NCBI GenBank assembly: GCA_021776335.1
Contig: JAJFGB010000001.1
Coordinates: forward strand, 365,431-429,430
Direction: 5' to 3'
Origin: Hyphococcus sp.
GTDB lineage: Bacteria > Pseudomonadota > Alphaproteobacteria > Caulobacterales > Parvularculaceae
DNA: 64,000 bases
The notes below the pieces were generated by a model that made no database searches, had not been told where the DNA came from, and saw nothing but the letters and a program-made list of their open reading frames with translations. Both the position numbers and the translations under genes were made by a program. Shown here one piece after another: positions 10,351-18,740 of this stretch. Numbering within the stretch: the stretch's first letter is position 1; each line of letters opens with the position of its first letter.

Positions 10351-10369
10351 AGCCGTCATATTGACGGCT
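10351..10369 (+). promoter_or_regulatory. Perfect hairpin in the leader of the outer-membrane barrel gene
   Basis: An 8-base perfect inverted repeat (AGCCGTCA / TGACGGCT) with a 3-base loop lies 48 bases upstream of the ATG at 10417. No T-run follows it, so it is not an intrinsic terminator. It could be a leader RNA structure or a protein-binding dyad; which is not decidable from sequence. Confidence 0.35.
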
Positions 10370-10416
10370 TGAGCGGCTCTGGACGACAGAGCAAAATGAC
10401 CGAACCGGGAGACAAA

Positions 10417-11028
10417 ATGAGTAAAGAATACAGAAAATTTGTGATCGCGGCTCAAGTTGTTTTGGGACTTTCGTTTTCGAATGCGTGTGCGCAGGATCAC
10501 ACCTATGTCGGGTTGCGAGGTTCTTATGTAAACGCAGGCACGACGGATACGCAGTTTGACGCTGTCTCGCCATCCTTTACCCTGGATTATGGAAATGGTT
10601 TCGGCGTTGGCGCAGATATTGGAAGAACATTTGGCGCATTTCGTGCGGAATTGGAGATTGCACATCTTCGCGTTGGGCCAAATACAGACGCCACGACGTC
10701 GGGCGCCACATTTGAACTTAGCGATCGATATTGGATGGGCCTGCTCGGCGGCTATTATGACTTCGATGTTTCCCCCGTCGTTACGCTCTATTTAGGCGGC
10801 GGAGGCGGTGTTGTTGTGCGGAATGCGGATGTGGTTCAACTAACACCGCTTCCGCCTCGCACTGCAGCGCTTGACAAGACATCGTTTGGGGTTTTCGGTG
10901 AAGCAGGTGTGGATGTCGCTTTGTCTCAATCGGTGTCGCTTTTTGCTGCGTTTAGATACCTGGAGCACAATGACAGTCTCTCAACATCATCCAGCAATGT
11001 TTGGGCAGGCGTGCGCAAAAGATTCTAA
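10417..11028 (+). CDS. Outer-membrane beta-barrel protein (OmpA-barrel-like porin family)
   Basis: I start at the ATG at 10417, which has a GGGAGA ribosome site, rather than the open frame's 10336; this gives 203 residues. A signal peptide (VVLGLSFSNACAQ) is followed by amphipathic strands ending in a C-terminal aromatic (VRKRF), the usual outer-membrane sorting signal. Strands such as YVGLRGSYVNAG, FGVGADIGRTFG, FRAELEIAHLRV, LLGGYYDF and VFGEAGVDVALSQSVSLFAAFRYLE fit an eight-stranded OmpA/OmpX-type barrel. There is no peptidoglycan-binding OmpA C-terminal domain. It lies 257 bases after the giant exported protein and may be transcribed separately. Confidence 0.75.
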   Translation: MSKEYRKFVIAAQVVLGLSFSNACAQDHTYVGLRGSYVNAGTTDTQFDAVSPSFTLDYGNGFGVGADIGRTFGAFRAELEIAHLRVGPNTDATTSGATFELSDRYWMGLLGGYYDFDVSPVVTLYLGGGGGVVVRNADVVQLTPLPPRTAALDKTSFGVFGEAGVDVALSQSVSLFAAFRYLEHNDSLSTSSSNVWAGVRKRF

Positions 11029-11059
11029 ATTGTGTCCGGTTACCGAAAATTGGCTGGCG

Positions 11060-11431
11060 TCAAACATGCTGGTCGAGCAGCACTGGGTTACCGTCGGGGT
11101 CCATGACAATACAGCTTGCCGGCCCGCTGCTCGTTTCATCTGCCTCGCTGACAAATTCGATTCCATCCGATTTGAGTTTTTTCTGGATGTCCCGGACATC
11201 CGTGAAATTCTCGAGCTTGTTGCAGGAGGCGTCCCAGCCAGGATTGAACGTCAGGCTGTTTTTCTCAAACATACCTTGAAACAGACCAATGACGCAGCTC
11301 GGGGATTTCATGATCAGCCAGCCCTGATCGGCATCGCCGCCGAATTTTTCAAACCCCAGCTTTTCATAAAATGCGCGTGACGCCGACAAGTCCTTGACCG
11401 CAAGGCTGAGTGAGAAATTTCCGAGATCCAT
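11060..11431 (-). CDS. Glyoxalase/VOC-superfamily protein
   Basis: This 123-residue protein starts at an ATG at 11431 with GGAG seven bases upstream; an in-frame TTG at 11437 is less likely. It has the paired beta-alpha-beta-beta-beta modules of the vicinal oxygen chelate fold: FSLSLAVKDLSASRAFYEKLGFEKF opens the first half, and the second half ends in CIVMDPDGNPVLLDQHV, as in the bleomycin-resistance/dioxygenase group. VOC proteins of this size include lyases, antibiotic-binding proteins and dioxygenase-like enzymes; no specific reaction can be assigned. It is convergent with the barrel gene (31 bases). Confidence 0.8.
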   Translation of the reverse strand: MDLGNFSLSLAVKDLSASRAFYEKLGFEKFGGDADQGWLIMKSPSCVIGLFQGMFEKNSLTFNPGWDASCNKLENFTDVRDIQKKLKSDGIEFVSEADETSSGPASCIVMDPDGNPVLLDQHV

Positions 11432-11816
11432 CTTCAAGCTCCAATTTGTGTTGCACCCAAGCCCACTGATCGCAGATTAATGAGCGAAATCCAATCACCC
11501 TTTTGGGTGATTGTACCGTTTAAACCCGGTTTTTTGGGGTGGGTGAGAAGTAAGCAGCGACGATGGTCGTCTGGCATGGCCGGCTTTGTGGTCCGGGCCG
11601 CACGCTTTCTTTTATCTGAATCACTAACTTTAGTTAGGAGCGCCAGCATATCTCCTGTTTACGGAATTGCTGTCCGTAAGCGTATGATTCCTTTCTGGCG
11701 CAACTCCGGAGCGCTTTGGCGATTTTCTGTTGATGCAAGGGCGCCCGTATGATGTAAAAAAAAAGGCTTCGAGCGGCTGAGCGTGAAGCGCAAAATAATG
11801 AGAGGGGACGGCCATC
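11432..11816. other. 385-base divergent intergenic region with a small dyad
   Basis: No convincing gene is present; open frames of up to 90 codons on either strand lack a ribosome site and any familiar pattern. At 11624-11637 there is a perfect dyad CTAACT-TT-AGTTAG, a size and symmetry typical of one-component repressor operators. A purine run and a GCTTC/GAAGC pairing lie near 11755-11795, just before the membrane gene at 11817. Regulation of one or both flanking genes from here is an inference. Confidence 0.4.
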
Positions 11817-12485
11817 ATGGACTATACGCAATTAATGCCGGTGCATATCATTGGCGGCGCCGTGGGTTTGGTGTCCGGTTTCGCTGCGCTTGTCTTTCGT
11901 AAAGGGTCGCGCGCCCATCGCATGGCGGGAAATGTTTTTTTTATATCCATGCTGACGATGTCAGGAACCGGCGCTTTTATTGCTTATTTCAAACCGGCCG
12001 CAGCATCGGTGATCGCCGGATCGCTCACATTCTACATGGTTGCCACTGGATGGGCGACGGTGATGCGCAGCGAGAAAACAACTGGCTTTTTCGAGATCGG
12101 CGCCTTGCTGGTTGGCATTGCTGTCGCCAGCCTTGCCCTGTTCTGGGGGTTTGAAGCCGCAAACAGCGACAATGGCGTGAAAGACGGGTTTCCTGCCGGG
12201 ATATACTATGCGTTTGGGAGCGTTGCCGCGCTTGCAGCGCTATTGGATCTTAGCGCCATCATGCGCGGCGGCGTTGCTGGCGTACAGCGGATTGCGCGCC
12301 ATCTCTGGCGTATGTGCTACGCTTTATTCATGGCTGCAGCCTCTTTCTTTCTGGGGCAATCACAAATTATCCCGGAACCGCTTCGGGAAATCCAATTTCT
12401 CGCAACGCCGGTTTTGGCAGTAATCATTCTTATGTTTTTTTGGCTCATTCGCGTATTGTTTACTGGCTGGGGCAAGGCGGCATAA
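11817..12485 (+). CDS. Multi-pass membrane protein, DUF2306-like
   Basis: This 222-residue protein starts at an ATG with a GAGGGG ribosome site. Seven or so hydrophobic segments span the sequence, starting with HIIGGAVGLVSGFAALVFRKGSRAHRMAGNVFFISM. That His-Gly-rich opening, with a conserved His-Arg-Met-Ala-Gly-Asn after the first helix, resembles DUF2306-type inner-membrane proteins, in which the His residues have been suggested to bind haem or metal. No function is assigned. It is followed 59 bases later by a reductase-like gene in the same direction. Confidence 0.6.
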   Translation: MDYTQLMPVHIIGGAVGLVSGFAALVFRKGSRAHRMAGNVFFISMLTMSGTGAFIAYFKPAAASVIAGSLTFYMVATGWATVMRSEKTTGFFEIGALLVGIAVASLALFWGFEAANSDNGVKDGFPAGIYYAFGSVAALAALLDLSAIMRGGVAGVQRIARHLWRMCYALFMAAASFFLGQSQIIPEPLREIQFLATPVLAVIILMFFWLIRVLFTGWGKAA

Positions 12486-12544
12486 ACATTCCGCTGACAA
12501 AGCTGTAGGGTATCAGGCGAATTCGCCGGAATGGATGCAACGAA

Positions 12545-13126
12545 ATGAGAGAACTCGCAATTTTGACGTTTCAAACGCTGGACGGCGTGATGCAATCGCC
12601 GGGCCGGCCCGACGAAGATCCCTCCGGCGGGTTTAAGCAAGGGGGGTGGGGCGTCGATTGCTGGGAAGAGGTAATGGATCAGGTTATGCGGGAGGCGATG
12701 GCCGAACCCTATGATCTCTTACTTGGCCGGAAAACCTATGAGTTGTTTGCACCACACTGGTCCAGCGCCGCCAGCGATAATCCCGTTGCGGTTAAGCTGA
12801 ACAGTGCAACAAAATATGTCGCGACCTCCACCTTGAGCGAATTTACGTGGGAAAATTCCCGGCCGCTCACTGGAGACATCGCTTCGGCGGTTGCCAGGCT
12901 CAAAGAGCAGGATGGCCCGCTGCTGCAGGTGCACGGCAGCTGGCAGCTGATCCAGACCTTGCTGGCCAATCAGCTGATCGATGAGTACCGGTTATGGACT
13001 TTCCCTGTAATTGTCGGCGCCGGGAAACGGTTGTTCGCCGAAGGGGGGATGCCAGCGCATTTGAAGCTTATAAAATCTGACGTGTGTCCAAGCGGGGCGA
13101 CGATGGGGATCTATAGAACTGCGTAA
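12545..13126 (+). CDS. Dihydrofolate reductase-family protein (RibD C-terminal type)
   Basis: The 193 residues match single-domain RibD-C proteins: LAILTFQTLDGVMQSPG at the N-terminus, PYDLLLGRKTYELFAPHW in the nucleotide-binding region, then LLQVHGSWQLIQTLLANQLIDEYRLW and FPVIVGAGKRLF near the end. These conserved blocks bind NADPH in related reductases. The family is large and mostly uncharacterised; it is not folA and not the riboflavin enzyme. The ribosome site is weak. It is probably co-transcribed with the membrane protein upstream and converges on the TpsB gene. Confidence 0.8.
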   Translation: MRELAILTFQTLDGVMQSPGRPDEDPSGGFKQGGWGVDCWEEVMDQVMREAMAEPYDLLLGRKTYELFAPHWSSAASDNPVAVKLNSATKYVATSTLSEFTWENSRPLTGDIASAVARLKEQDGPLLQVHGSWQLIQTLLANQLIDEYRLWTFPVIVGAGKRLFAEGGMPAHLKLIKSDVCPSGATMGIYRTA

Positions 13127-13170
13127 GGCCTGCGGCGTTCAATGGGCAGGCGTAGCGTTTCGCGCTGGCT

Positions 13171-14949
13171 TTAAAAATCTTTCGATACCGAGAAAAAGCC
13201 ACGCCAGTCTCTGTCATCTTGTGTGAACGGCGTGCGATCAAGCGGGCGCGCTGCCTCAAAGGTCAGATAGAGAGATGTCGGCAGCGTCAGTCTTATGCCG
13301 GCGCCTGCCGATGAAAGGGTCAATGGTGAAAATGCCGCGCTGACATTGTCATTCCAGACGGCGCCATAATCATAGAACCCATAAATCTGATAGAAATCTA
13401 ACAGCGCAATGCCGGGATCGCGCCCATGGCGTAACTCGACAAGCACCGCCACGCCGTCATCGCCTGTGAGTTCGGCGTAATCATAAGCGCGGCCATAACG
13501 GGCGCCGCCGAGCGCGAATTCTTCTGACGCAAGGAGCGGATCGGTGGAAAACTGCCCGGATGCAGACGTATAAAGTCCGAACGTCTTACCGATGTTCTGG
13601 TAGCGGCTGATTTGCCCCTCAACTTTTGTAAACCCGCCATCCGCATCGGGGCGCGACAGGGGAACGCCTGTGGCGGAGGCGTCAAACATATCCACGCCAT
13701 GGCTCGCCCTTGCATAGATATTTGTGATGCCGCTCCAGTAATTTTGACGATAATTCACTGAAGCGTGGACGACGCGAATTCTGTCTTCAAACTGCGGCGC
13801 CCCGAGTTGTTCTTCCATGATGTTGCGGCCGTCAACGCCGATATTGCCCCAAAGAGAGAGTTTGCGACGTCGAATGATGGGATGAGAAAAACGAATGGAA
13901 ACGCGCTTCGTTCTGCTTTCAACGCCCAGCGCCGCAAGAGAGGCGCCGGCGTCGAATTTTGACACCATGCCGGACAGCGTCACATAAGTGCCTGCATCGG
14001 TTAACGGCATTTGGTAACTGACATCGCCGAGGATCAACTCGTCGGGGTCATCGGGAATGGTGAACAGGCCGATGCTCAGCTGGTCGCCGGTTCGGAAGAT
14101 CGAGTTCGCCGCCGCGCGAGCATAGGTTTGTACGGGGCCGGCATTGTCGGTCCCCCGGTTATCCGCATAGAGGCTCGCCTCGAATTGATCCATATCGACT
14201 TTAACAACGAGCCGGTGCGATGCGAGATCGTGAATATCCGGTTCGAGCTGCGACGATGCAATTGAGACGCCTTTGAGATCGCCGATAAGCGCGAGCGCAC
14301 GTTCGAGCGAGGCCAGTCGCAACGGACGTTGGGTTTTTAACGCATCCAGACGCCGTTTTACGGCGGATGGGGCGCCGCCTTTTACAGTGACGACAGAAAT
14401 ATAGCCTTCGACAATATCAATTTTGAGAATGCCGCCTGAAATATCCTGGGCCGGTGCGATCGCCCGCGACAGGAAATAACCTTCGCGGCGGTACATGGCG
14501 GTTATACGATCGGTTAGGGCAGTGATTTCCGTTAGCGATACGGCGCGCGCCAGCATGTCATCATAAAGAGTGGCGAATGTTTCGGGCGGGAATACGCTGG
14601 CGCCATTGATCTCAACGGCGAAGACAAGAAATGGCGCCGGTCCGTCATCGCGCAATGGCGGCGGGGGCAGCAAGGCCGGTTGATCGGTTTGCGTTTGGGG
14701 CGTCGGATCATCCCGTTTGGGCAAGCGCCGCTCAATATCTGAGGGCTGTGCGCTTGCGAGTAAGATACCGTCACGCAGAGAGGGTTTTGCGGGAAAAGCG
14801 TGGCTACCTTGGGTTGAGTCATCGGCGCCGGTGATGCCTTGCGGCAGCCGCGTTTCAACATCAGGCAGCGCTTGCGCATGAAGCGATGTGACGCCTGCAC
14901 ACAGTGCAGCGAACGTCGATACTAATATACAAGATGTACGAATAACCAT
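13171..14949 (-). CDS. ShlB/FhaC/HecB-family two-partner secretion outer-membrane transporter (TpsB-like)
   Basis: I start at the ATG at 14949 (592 residues); in-frame GTG codons at 14952 and further up to 15009 are alternatives. A signal peptide ends about residue 26 (SLHAQ). A Pro-rich linker follows (about 75-105), then a ShlB-type POTRA domain at about 107-183 (LVFAVEINGASVF ... ILKIDIVEGYI), and then an Omp85-type barrel closing on FFSVSKDF. The family exports large beta-helical TpsA partners across the outer membrane. No TpsA-sized gene with a filamentous-haemagglutinin secretion domain is nearby. Instead it diverges from a FecR-domain protein and a CHASE2 kinase, so the substrate may be that FecR protein or be encoded elsewhere. 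Confidence 0.85.
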   Translation of the reverse strand: MVIRTSCILVSTFAALCAGVTSLHAQALPDVETRLPQGITGADDSTQGSHAFPAKPSLRDGILLASAQPSDIERRLPKRDDPTPQTQTDQPALLPPPPLRDDGPAPFLVFAVEINGASVFPPETFATLYDDMLARAVSLTEITALTDRITAMYRREGYFLSRAIAPAQDISGGILKIDIVEGYISVVTVKGGAPSAVKRRLDALKTQRPLRLASLERALALIGDLKGVSIASSQLEPDIHDLASHRLVVKVDMDQFEASLYADNRGTDNAGPVQTYARAAANSIFRTGDQLSIGLFTIPDDPDELILGDVSYQMPLTDAGTYVTLSGMVSKFDAGASLAALGVESRTKRVSIRFSHPIIRRRKLSLWGNIGVDGRNIMEEQLGAPQFEDRIRVVHASVNYRQNYWSGITNIYARASHGVDMFDASATGVPLSRPDADGGFTKVEGQISRYQNIGKTFGLYTSASGQFSTDPLLASEEFALGGARYGRAYDYAELTGDDGVAVLVELRHGRDPGIALLDFYQIYGFYDYGAVWNDNVSAAFSPLTLSSAGAGIRLTLPTSLYLTFEAARPLDRTPFTQDDRDWRGFFSVSKDF

Positions 14950-15024
14950 CACCGCAGCCACAACTCCCCGAGCGGCATTTGAATTTTTCTGCCAACAATC
15001 TCCGTCCACCGAGAGACCTCGCGA

Positions 15025-15056
15025 GCATCATTGCTCAATGAAGCATTATTGCTCAA
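15025..15056. repeat. Pair of 14-base direct repeats between tpsB-like and fecR-like genes
   Basis: GCATCATTGCTCAA (15025-15038) and GCATTATTGCTCAA (15043-15056) differ at one base and start 18 bases apart. They lie in the 282-base divergent region between the TpsB-like and FecR-domain genes. Phased short direct repeats there suggest a regulator binding tandem sites, but no regulator is identified. Confidence 0.4.
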
Positions 15057-15231
15057 AAAAGGTTGAAAGTTTTTTATCTGATCATGCCTAAAAAAGTGTG
15101 ACCGTATACAAAGCATTAACCTATATGCAGAAAATTTTAACAATCTGGAAAGTGTGCAACCTGTAGTTTTAATACCGCTAGTGATTGAAAAATATTCAGC
15201 GGTGTCAGCCGTTGCCAGCGAGGTGTGTATA

Positions 15232-16380
15232 ATGAGTAAGTTCCTGAAATGCGTTGCGGTGATTTTGAGTGTAGTGACTCTCGCAATTACGCCATCACAT
15301 GCGGCCGCCGATAGCTGGCAGGTTGTTGAAATGGAGGGCGCCGTACGTATGGCGCAGCCCATGGCGACAGCGACCCCTGTTTCGACTGGAGGAGCTTTAA
15401 GCGCCGGCGCGATTTTATCGACCGGATATGACGGCCGCGCCGTTCTGGTGCGCGGCGATCAGCAAATTATTGTTGGACCCAACAGTCGCATGTCACTGCC
15501 GGCTGGCGAAGAGCCAGGCATGACACGTGTTCTTCAGGATCTTGGCACGCTGCTTTTCAAAGTGGATAAACGCGAAAAGCAACATTTCCGTGTGGAAACG
15601 CCGGTTATAGCCGCCGTCGTTAAAGGCACGACGTTCACAGTTACCGCCGGCGCCGACACTCATGCCGTTCATGTTGCGGAGGGTGCTGTCGAGGTTTCAT
15701 CGCGTAGCGGTCTTGCTCGTGAACTGGTCACAGCTGGTCGCACGGCGCACATATCCCGCAGCAATCCGGCGGTCATTGAGTTTATCGAAAGCGCCCCGCG
15801 TGGCGAGGATTCGACGCCCGGCAAAGGCGTGACGCCACTGAAAAAAGCTTCTTTTGAGCGTCCCGCAGGCGAACGGTCAGGTGATTTTGTAGTGCCCGCA
15901 GCGATTGGCGACGGACCGCTTGATTTTGCAACATTGACAGATGGACTTGTTGAGCCTTCTGACAATGGAGTGGGCAATTCCGGTGCGGTTAATTTTGCCC
16001 GGTCCAATAATGTAGAAACGATGAATGCAGGCGATGCGCGGTCGGCTATTGCGACAGTGGCTTCACAGCGATCGAATGCAAATAACAATGCGGCTCGACC
16101 TGTTGGCTTAGATAATGCCGCCACAGCACAGCTTGCCGATCATAACAAGGCCGCCGCTAATGCCAATGGAAATGGTAACAGCAATAGCGGCAATGCTAAT
16201 GCTAACTCGAACGGTAACAGCAATAGCGGCAACGCTAATGAGAACTCGAACAGCAACAGCGGCAAGGGCAGTGAGAACAGCAACAGCGGCAAGGGCAGTG
16301 AGAACAGCAATAATGGCAAAGCTCTCGGTAATGAAGGCAAAAACAGCAACAGGGGCAATGCCGCCAACGGAAATAAATAG
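15232..16380 (+). CDS. Exported FecR-domain protein with Asn/Ser/Gly repeat tail
   Basis: The ATG at 15232 has a GAGGTG ribosome site and starts a signal peptide (cleavage about residue 25, PSHAA), giving 382 residues. A FecR domain covers about 45-175: RAVLVRGDQQIIVGPNSRMSL, LGTLLFKVDKREKQHFRVETPVIAAVVKGTTFTV and VHVAEGAVEVSS are characteristic. Unlike classical FecR there is no N-terminal anti-sigma helix or inner-membrane segment. The last 55 residues are a low-complexity Asn-Ser-Gly-Lys-Glu tail encoded by DNA tandem repeats. Relatives are often found beside CHASE2 signalling proteins, as here. Plausible roles are an extracytoplasmic sensor or ligand for the CHASE2 kinase, or cargo of the divergent TpsB-like transporter; both are inference. 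Confidence 0.8.
   Translation: MSKFLKCVAVILSVVTLAITPSHAAADSWQVVEMEGAVRMAQPMATATPVSTGGALSAGAILSTGYDGRAVLVRGDQQIIVGPNSRMSLPAGEEPGMTRVLQDLGTLLFKVDKREKQHFRVETPVIAAVVKGTTFTVTAGADTHAVHVAEGAVEVSSRSGLARELVTAGRTAHISRSNPAVIEFIESAPRGEDSTPGKGVTPLKKASFERPAGERSGDFVVPAAIGDGPLDFATLTDGLVEPSDNGVGNSGAVNFARSNNVETMNAGDARSAIATVASQRSNANNNAARPVGLDNAATAQLADHNKAAANANGNGNSNSGNANANSNGNSNSGNANENSNSNSGKGSENSNSGKGSENSNNGKALGNEGKNSNRGNAANGNK
16174..16320 (+). repeat. In-frame tandem repeats in the FecR-protein tail
   Basis: Two repeat families are visible. A 39-base unit beginning GGTAACAGCAATAGCGGCAA occurs at 16174 and again at 16213 with few differences. A 27-base unit beginning AGCAACAGCGGCAAG occurs at 16252-16278 and 16279-16305, followed by a partial third copy. 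All periods are multiples of three, so copy-number change would lengthen or shorten the Asn/Ser/Gly tail without shifting the frame. Confidence 0.75.
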
Positions 16381-16411
16381 CGCCTGTCGGGCTGCGGAGC
16401 CCTGAAGGCGC
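16380..16411 (+). promoter_or_regulatory. Stem-loop directly after the FecR-protein stop codon
   Basis: A bipartite stem starts at the last base of the stop codon: outer arms GCGCCT / AGGCGC and inner arms GGGCT / AGCCC around a GCGG loop. No T-run follows, so full termination is unlikely. It may stabilise the upstream message or attenuate read-through into the kinase gene. Confidence 0.4.
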
Positions 16412-16482
16412 CGCGGTTTCAAACTTTGGGGATATCTTTGGGGACGACCGAGCAACGACGAATAGCTGAGAATGCGTGGCGG

Positions 16483-18723
16483 ATGTTGAAAAATGCGCCG
16501 CGTATTGTCACGTCCGCTGCTTTGTTTGCTGTGATTTGCATAGCGGCGCTTCTGGGCGCATTCGAGGCGCGCGATCTCGCCCTGATGGATATGCGCTTTC
16601 GCTTGCTGGAACGAGCGCCGAGTGACACATTGGTGATCGTCGAGATCGACCCTTACAGTCTGAAGGAAGAACAACGCTGGCCCTGGTCTCGCGACCGCTA
16701 CGCAACAGCAGTCGCAAATTTGCAGGATGCCGGCGCCGCACTGATCGCTTTTGATGTGGATTTTTCGTCTCTTTCAGAAAAATCAGGCGACGCTGCATTC
16801 GCCGCCTATCTCGCTGCGCGTCCTGGCGAGGTTATCTTGCCGGTTTTTTCCCAATGGTCATCACGTGCGGGTTCTGAGCCTGTGATCGTTCAGACGCCGC
16901 CTCATACCTATTTTCTAAACGACGCCGTTATAGCGAGCGTTAACCTGACGGCTGAAGACAATGGCTTTGTGCGGCGCGGATGGCGCGGTTTCGGTGAGGG
17001 CGTCGAGCGTCGGTCGACGCTTGCTGCAACACTGGCTGGCGCTTCGGCCGCGCATACCGAAGCATTTTACATAGATTATGGAATTGATCCTTCAAAAATC
17101 CAAAGGCTGTCTTTCAATGACGTATTAAAAAACGGCTTTCCAAAAGAAATCGTTGCTGGAAAAAATATCTTGATTGGCGCGACGGCGTTGGAACTCGGCG
17201 ATGAGTTCGTTGCCCCTGTTCACGGTGTCGTCCCTGGCGTCGATCTCCATGCTTTGAGCTATGAGAGCCTTCATCAAAATCGCGCACTGAAACGCCCCAA
17301 TGCAGCTATCCCCTTATTGCTTGCCCTCTTTATTATTTTGTATTTTTGCGGAGTCACCGGGAATGCGCGCACGCGCGCAACGGCGATACTGCACATCGCC
17401 GTCTTCACAGCGTCTATTGGCGCGCCGATTATACTGCAGGCGCTGGCGCCCATTAGTTTTGATGTCGCGCCGATAATCGCCGCACAGATTCTGTGCATCA
17501 TCTATGCCACCGCATGTGAATTGCATGAGCGTGCAATGCATCTTCTTCGTCACCGTCGGACCACTGCACGCTTCCAGGCGTTGACGGGTCTGGTCGTCAG
17601 CAATAATTCTGACGGCGTTATTGTTGCGACAGCAGACGGTGTGATTGAGTTATGTAACGACCGCGCAAAAGCCCTGCTGGGATACAAGACCGGCTTGCCT
17701 GCAAATGCCGCCATTGCTGATCTTGCGCCAGGCTTTCCTTTGTATAAGTCTGTTGAATGCATTGATGCCGACGGGTTGGCGTCCGCAGCCAGTGCGTTGC
17801 CGCAATATTCGGAGTATTATGTTGCCGGACCGCGCGATGGTGTACTGGAAATCGTCGCCGCCCGGGCGTCATATGATGATCGGGGCTCTGCTGATGCCGC
17901 GCAGGCAACGATGTCTCATGTATTTGTCTACACGCTGCGCGATATTTCGGCGCGCAAGCAACGCGAAGCGGATGAGAAAGCGGCGAAAGAAGCGGCCCTC
18001 GCTGCAAGTGCACTAAAGTCCCAAATAATCTCGAATATGAGCCATGAGTTAAGAACGCCGCTAAATGGCGTTATTGGCTTTGCCGACATCATGAATAAAG
18101 AATCCTTTGGACCGCTGGGTGTTCCTGAATACAAAGAATTCTCACAGAGCATCTATATCAGCGGAAAACGCCTCCTATGCGTCGTTAATGATATGCTCAA
18201 TATTGCAAAACTCGAAGCGGGAGATATCGAGTTGAGCAAGGACGCGGCGCCGCTCAGCGAAGTTATTGAGCAAATCCTGAACGCCGAAGAGACGCTATTT
18301 TCCATTGGGGAAAAATCGATTGAGATTGAGATGCCAGCGGACTTTCCGCCGCTCAAAATTGATTTCGTTATTTTTAGGGAGATGATTGCGCATCTCATTT
18401 CAAACGCGATTAAGTTCACTGGCGATTATGGGCGCATCACCATTCGCGCAGAGCTCCACGGTACTGATCTTATGATTGAAGTCGAGGACAATGGCTGCGG
18501 TGTTGACCCAAGCAGCTTGGCGAAGCTGACGAATGCTTTCTATCAAGCCGACGGCGCCCTTGACCGTAAACATGACGGCGCAGGGCTTGGCCTCTATCTC
18601 GTTTCAAAATTTGCCGAACTGCACGAAGGAACACTTGAGCTGGAGAGCGATGAAGGCGCGGGTTTCACAGCGAGGTTACAGTTCAAAAACATCAAACCCT
18701 ACAAACAACGGCAGGCTGCGTAG
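16483..18723 (+). CDS. CHASE2-domain membrane sensor histidine kinase
   Basis: I use the ATG at 16483 (746 residues). In-frame TTG codons at 16426 and 16438 are possible, and the second has GGGG upstream. After one N-terminal membrane helix comes a CHASE2 sensor domain (about 35-270: VIVEIDPYSLKEEQRWPW, AALIAFDVDFS, GKNILIGATALELGDEF), then two or three membrane helices, a PAS-like region, a HisKA dimerisation helix with the phospho-acceptor His521 (MSHELRTPLNG), and a HATPase_c domain with N box (NAIKFTGD), G1 (EDNGCGVD) and G2 (GAGLGLYLV). There is no receiver domain and no response-regulator gene next door, so its partner is encoded elsewhere. CHASE2 next to a FecR-domain protein is a recurrent pairing; the partner is more often an adenylate cyclase than a kinase. 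Confidence 0.88.
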   Translation: MLKNAPRIVTSAALFAVICIAALLGAFEARDLALMDMRFRLLERAPSDTLVIVEIDPYSLKEEQRWPWSRDRYATAVANLQDAGAALIAFDVDFSSLSEKSGDAAFAAYLAARPGEVILPVFSQWSSRAGSEPVIVQTPPHTYFLNDAVIASVNLTAEDNGFVRRGWRGFGEGVERRSTLAATLAGASAAHTEAFYIDYGIDPSKIQRLSFNDVLKNGFPKEIVAGKNILIGATALELGDEFVAPVHGVVPGVDLHALSYESLHQNRALKRPNAAIPLLLALFIILYFCGVTGNARTRATAILHIAVFTASIGAPIILQALAPISFDVAPIIAAQILCIIYATACELHERAMHLLRHRRTTARFQALTGLVVSNNSDGVIVATADGVIELCNDRAKALLGYKTGLPANAAIADLAPGFPLYKSVECIDADGLASAASALPQYSEYYVAGPRDGVLEIVAARASYDDRGSADAAQATMSHVFVYTLRDISARKQREADEKAAKEAALAASALKSQIISNMSHELRTPLNGVIGFADIMNKESFGPLGVPEYKEFSQSIYISGKRLLCVVNDMLNIAKLEAGDIELSKDAAPLSEVIEQILNAEETLFSIGEKSIEIEMPADFPPLKIDFVIFREMIAHLISNAIKFTGDYGRITIRAELHGTDLMIEVEDNGCGVDPSSLAKLTNAFYQADGALDRKHDGAGLGLYLVSKFAELHEGTLELESDEGAGFTARLQFKNIKPYKQRQAA

Positions 18724-18740
18724 CCCCTGTCATACACCAC

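Noticed and set aside
10291-10665. 124-codon minus-strand frame
   Set aside because: It lies opposite the barrel gene leader and start, with no ribosome site or domain pattern.
15669-16124. Open frame of 151 codons antisense to the FecR protein
   Set aside because: Composition follows from GC-rich codon structure of the true gene; no ribosome site or family pattern.
16150-16330. Short-period repeats considered as a CRISPR array
   Set aside because: There are no spacers of constant length; repeats are adjacent, in frame and encode the Asn/Ser/Gly tail.
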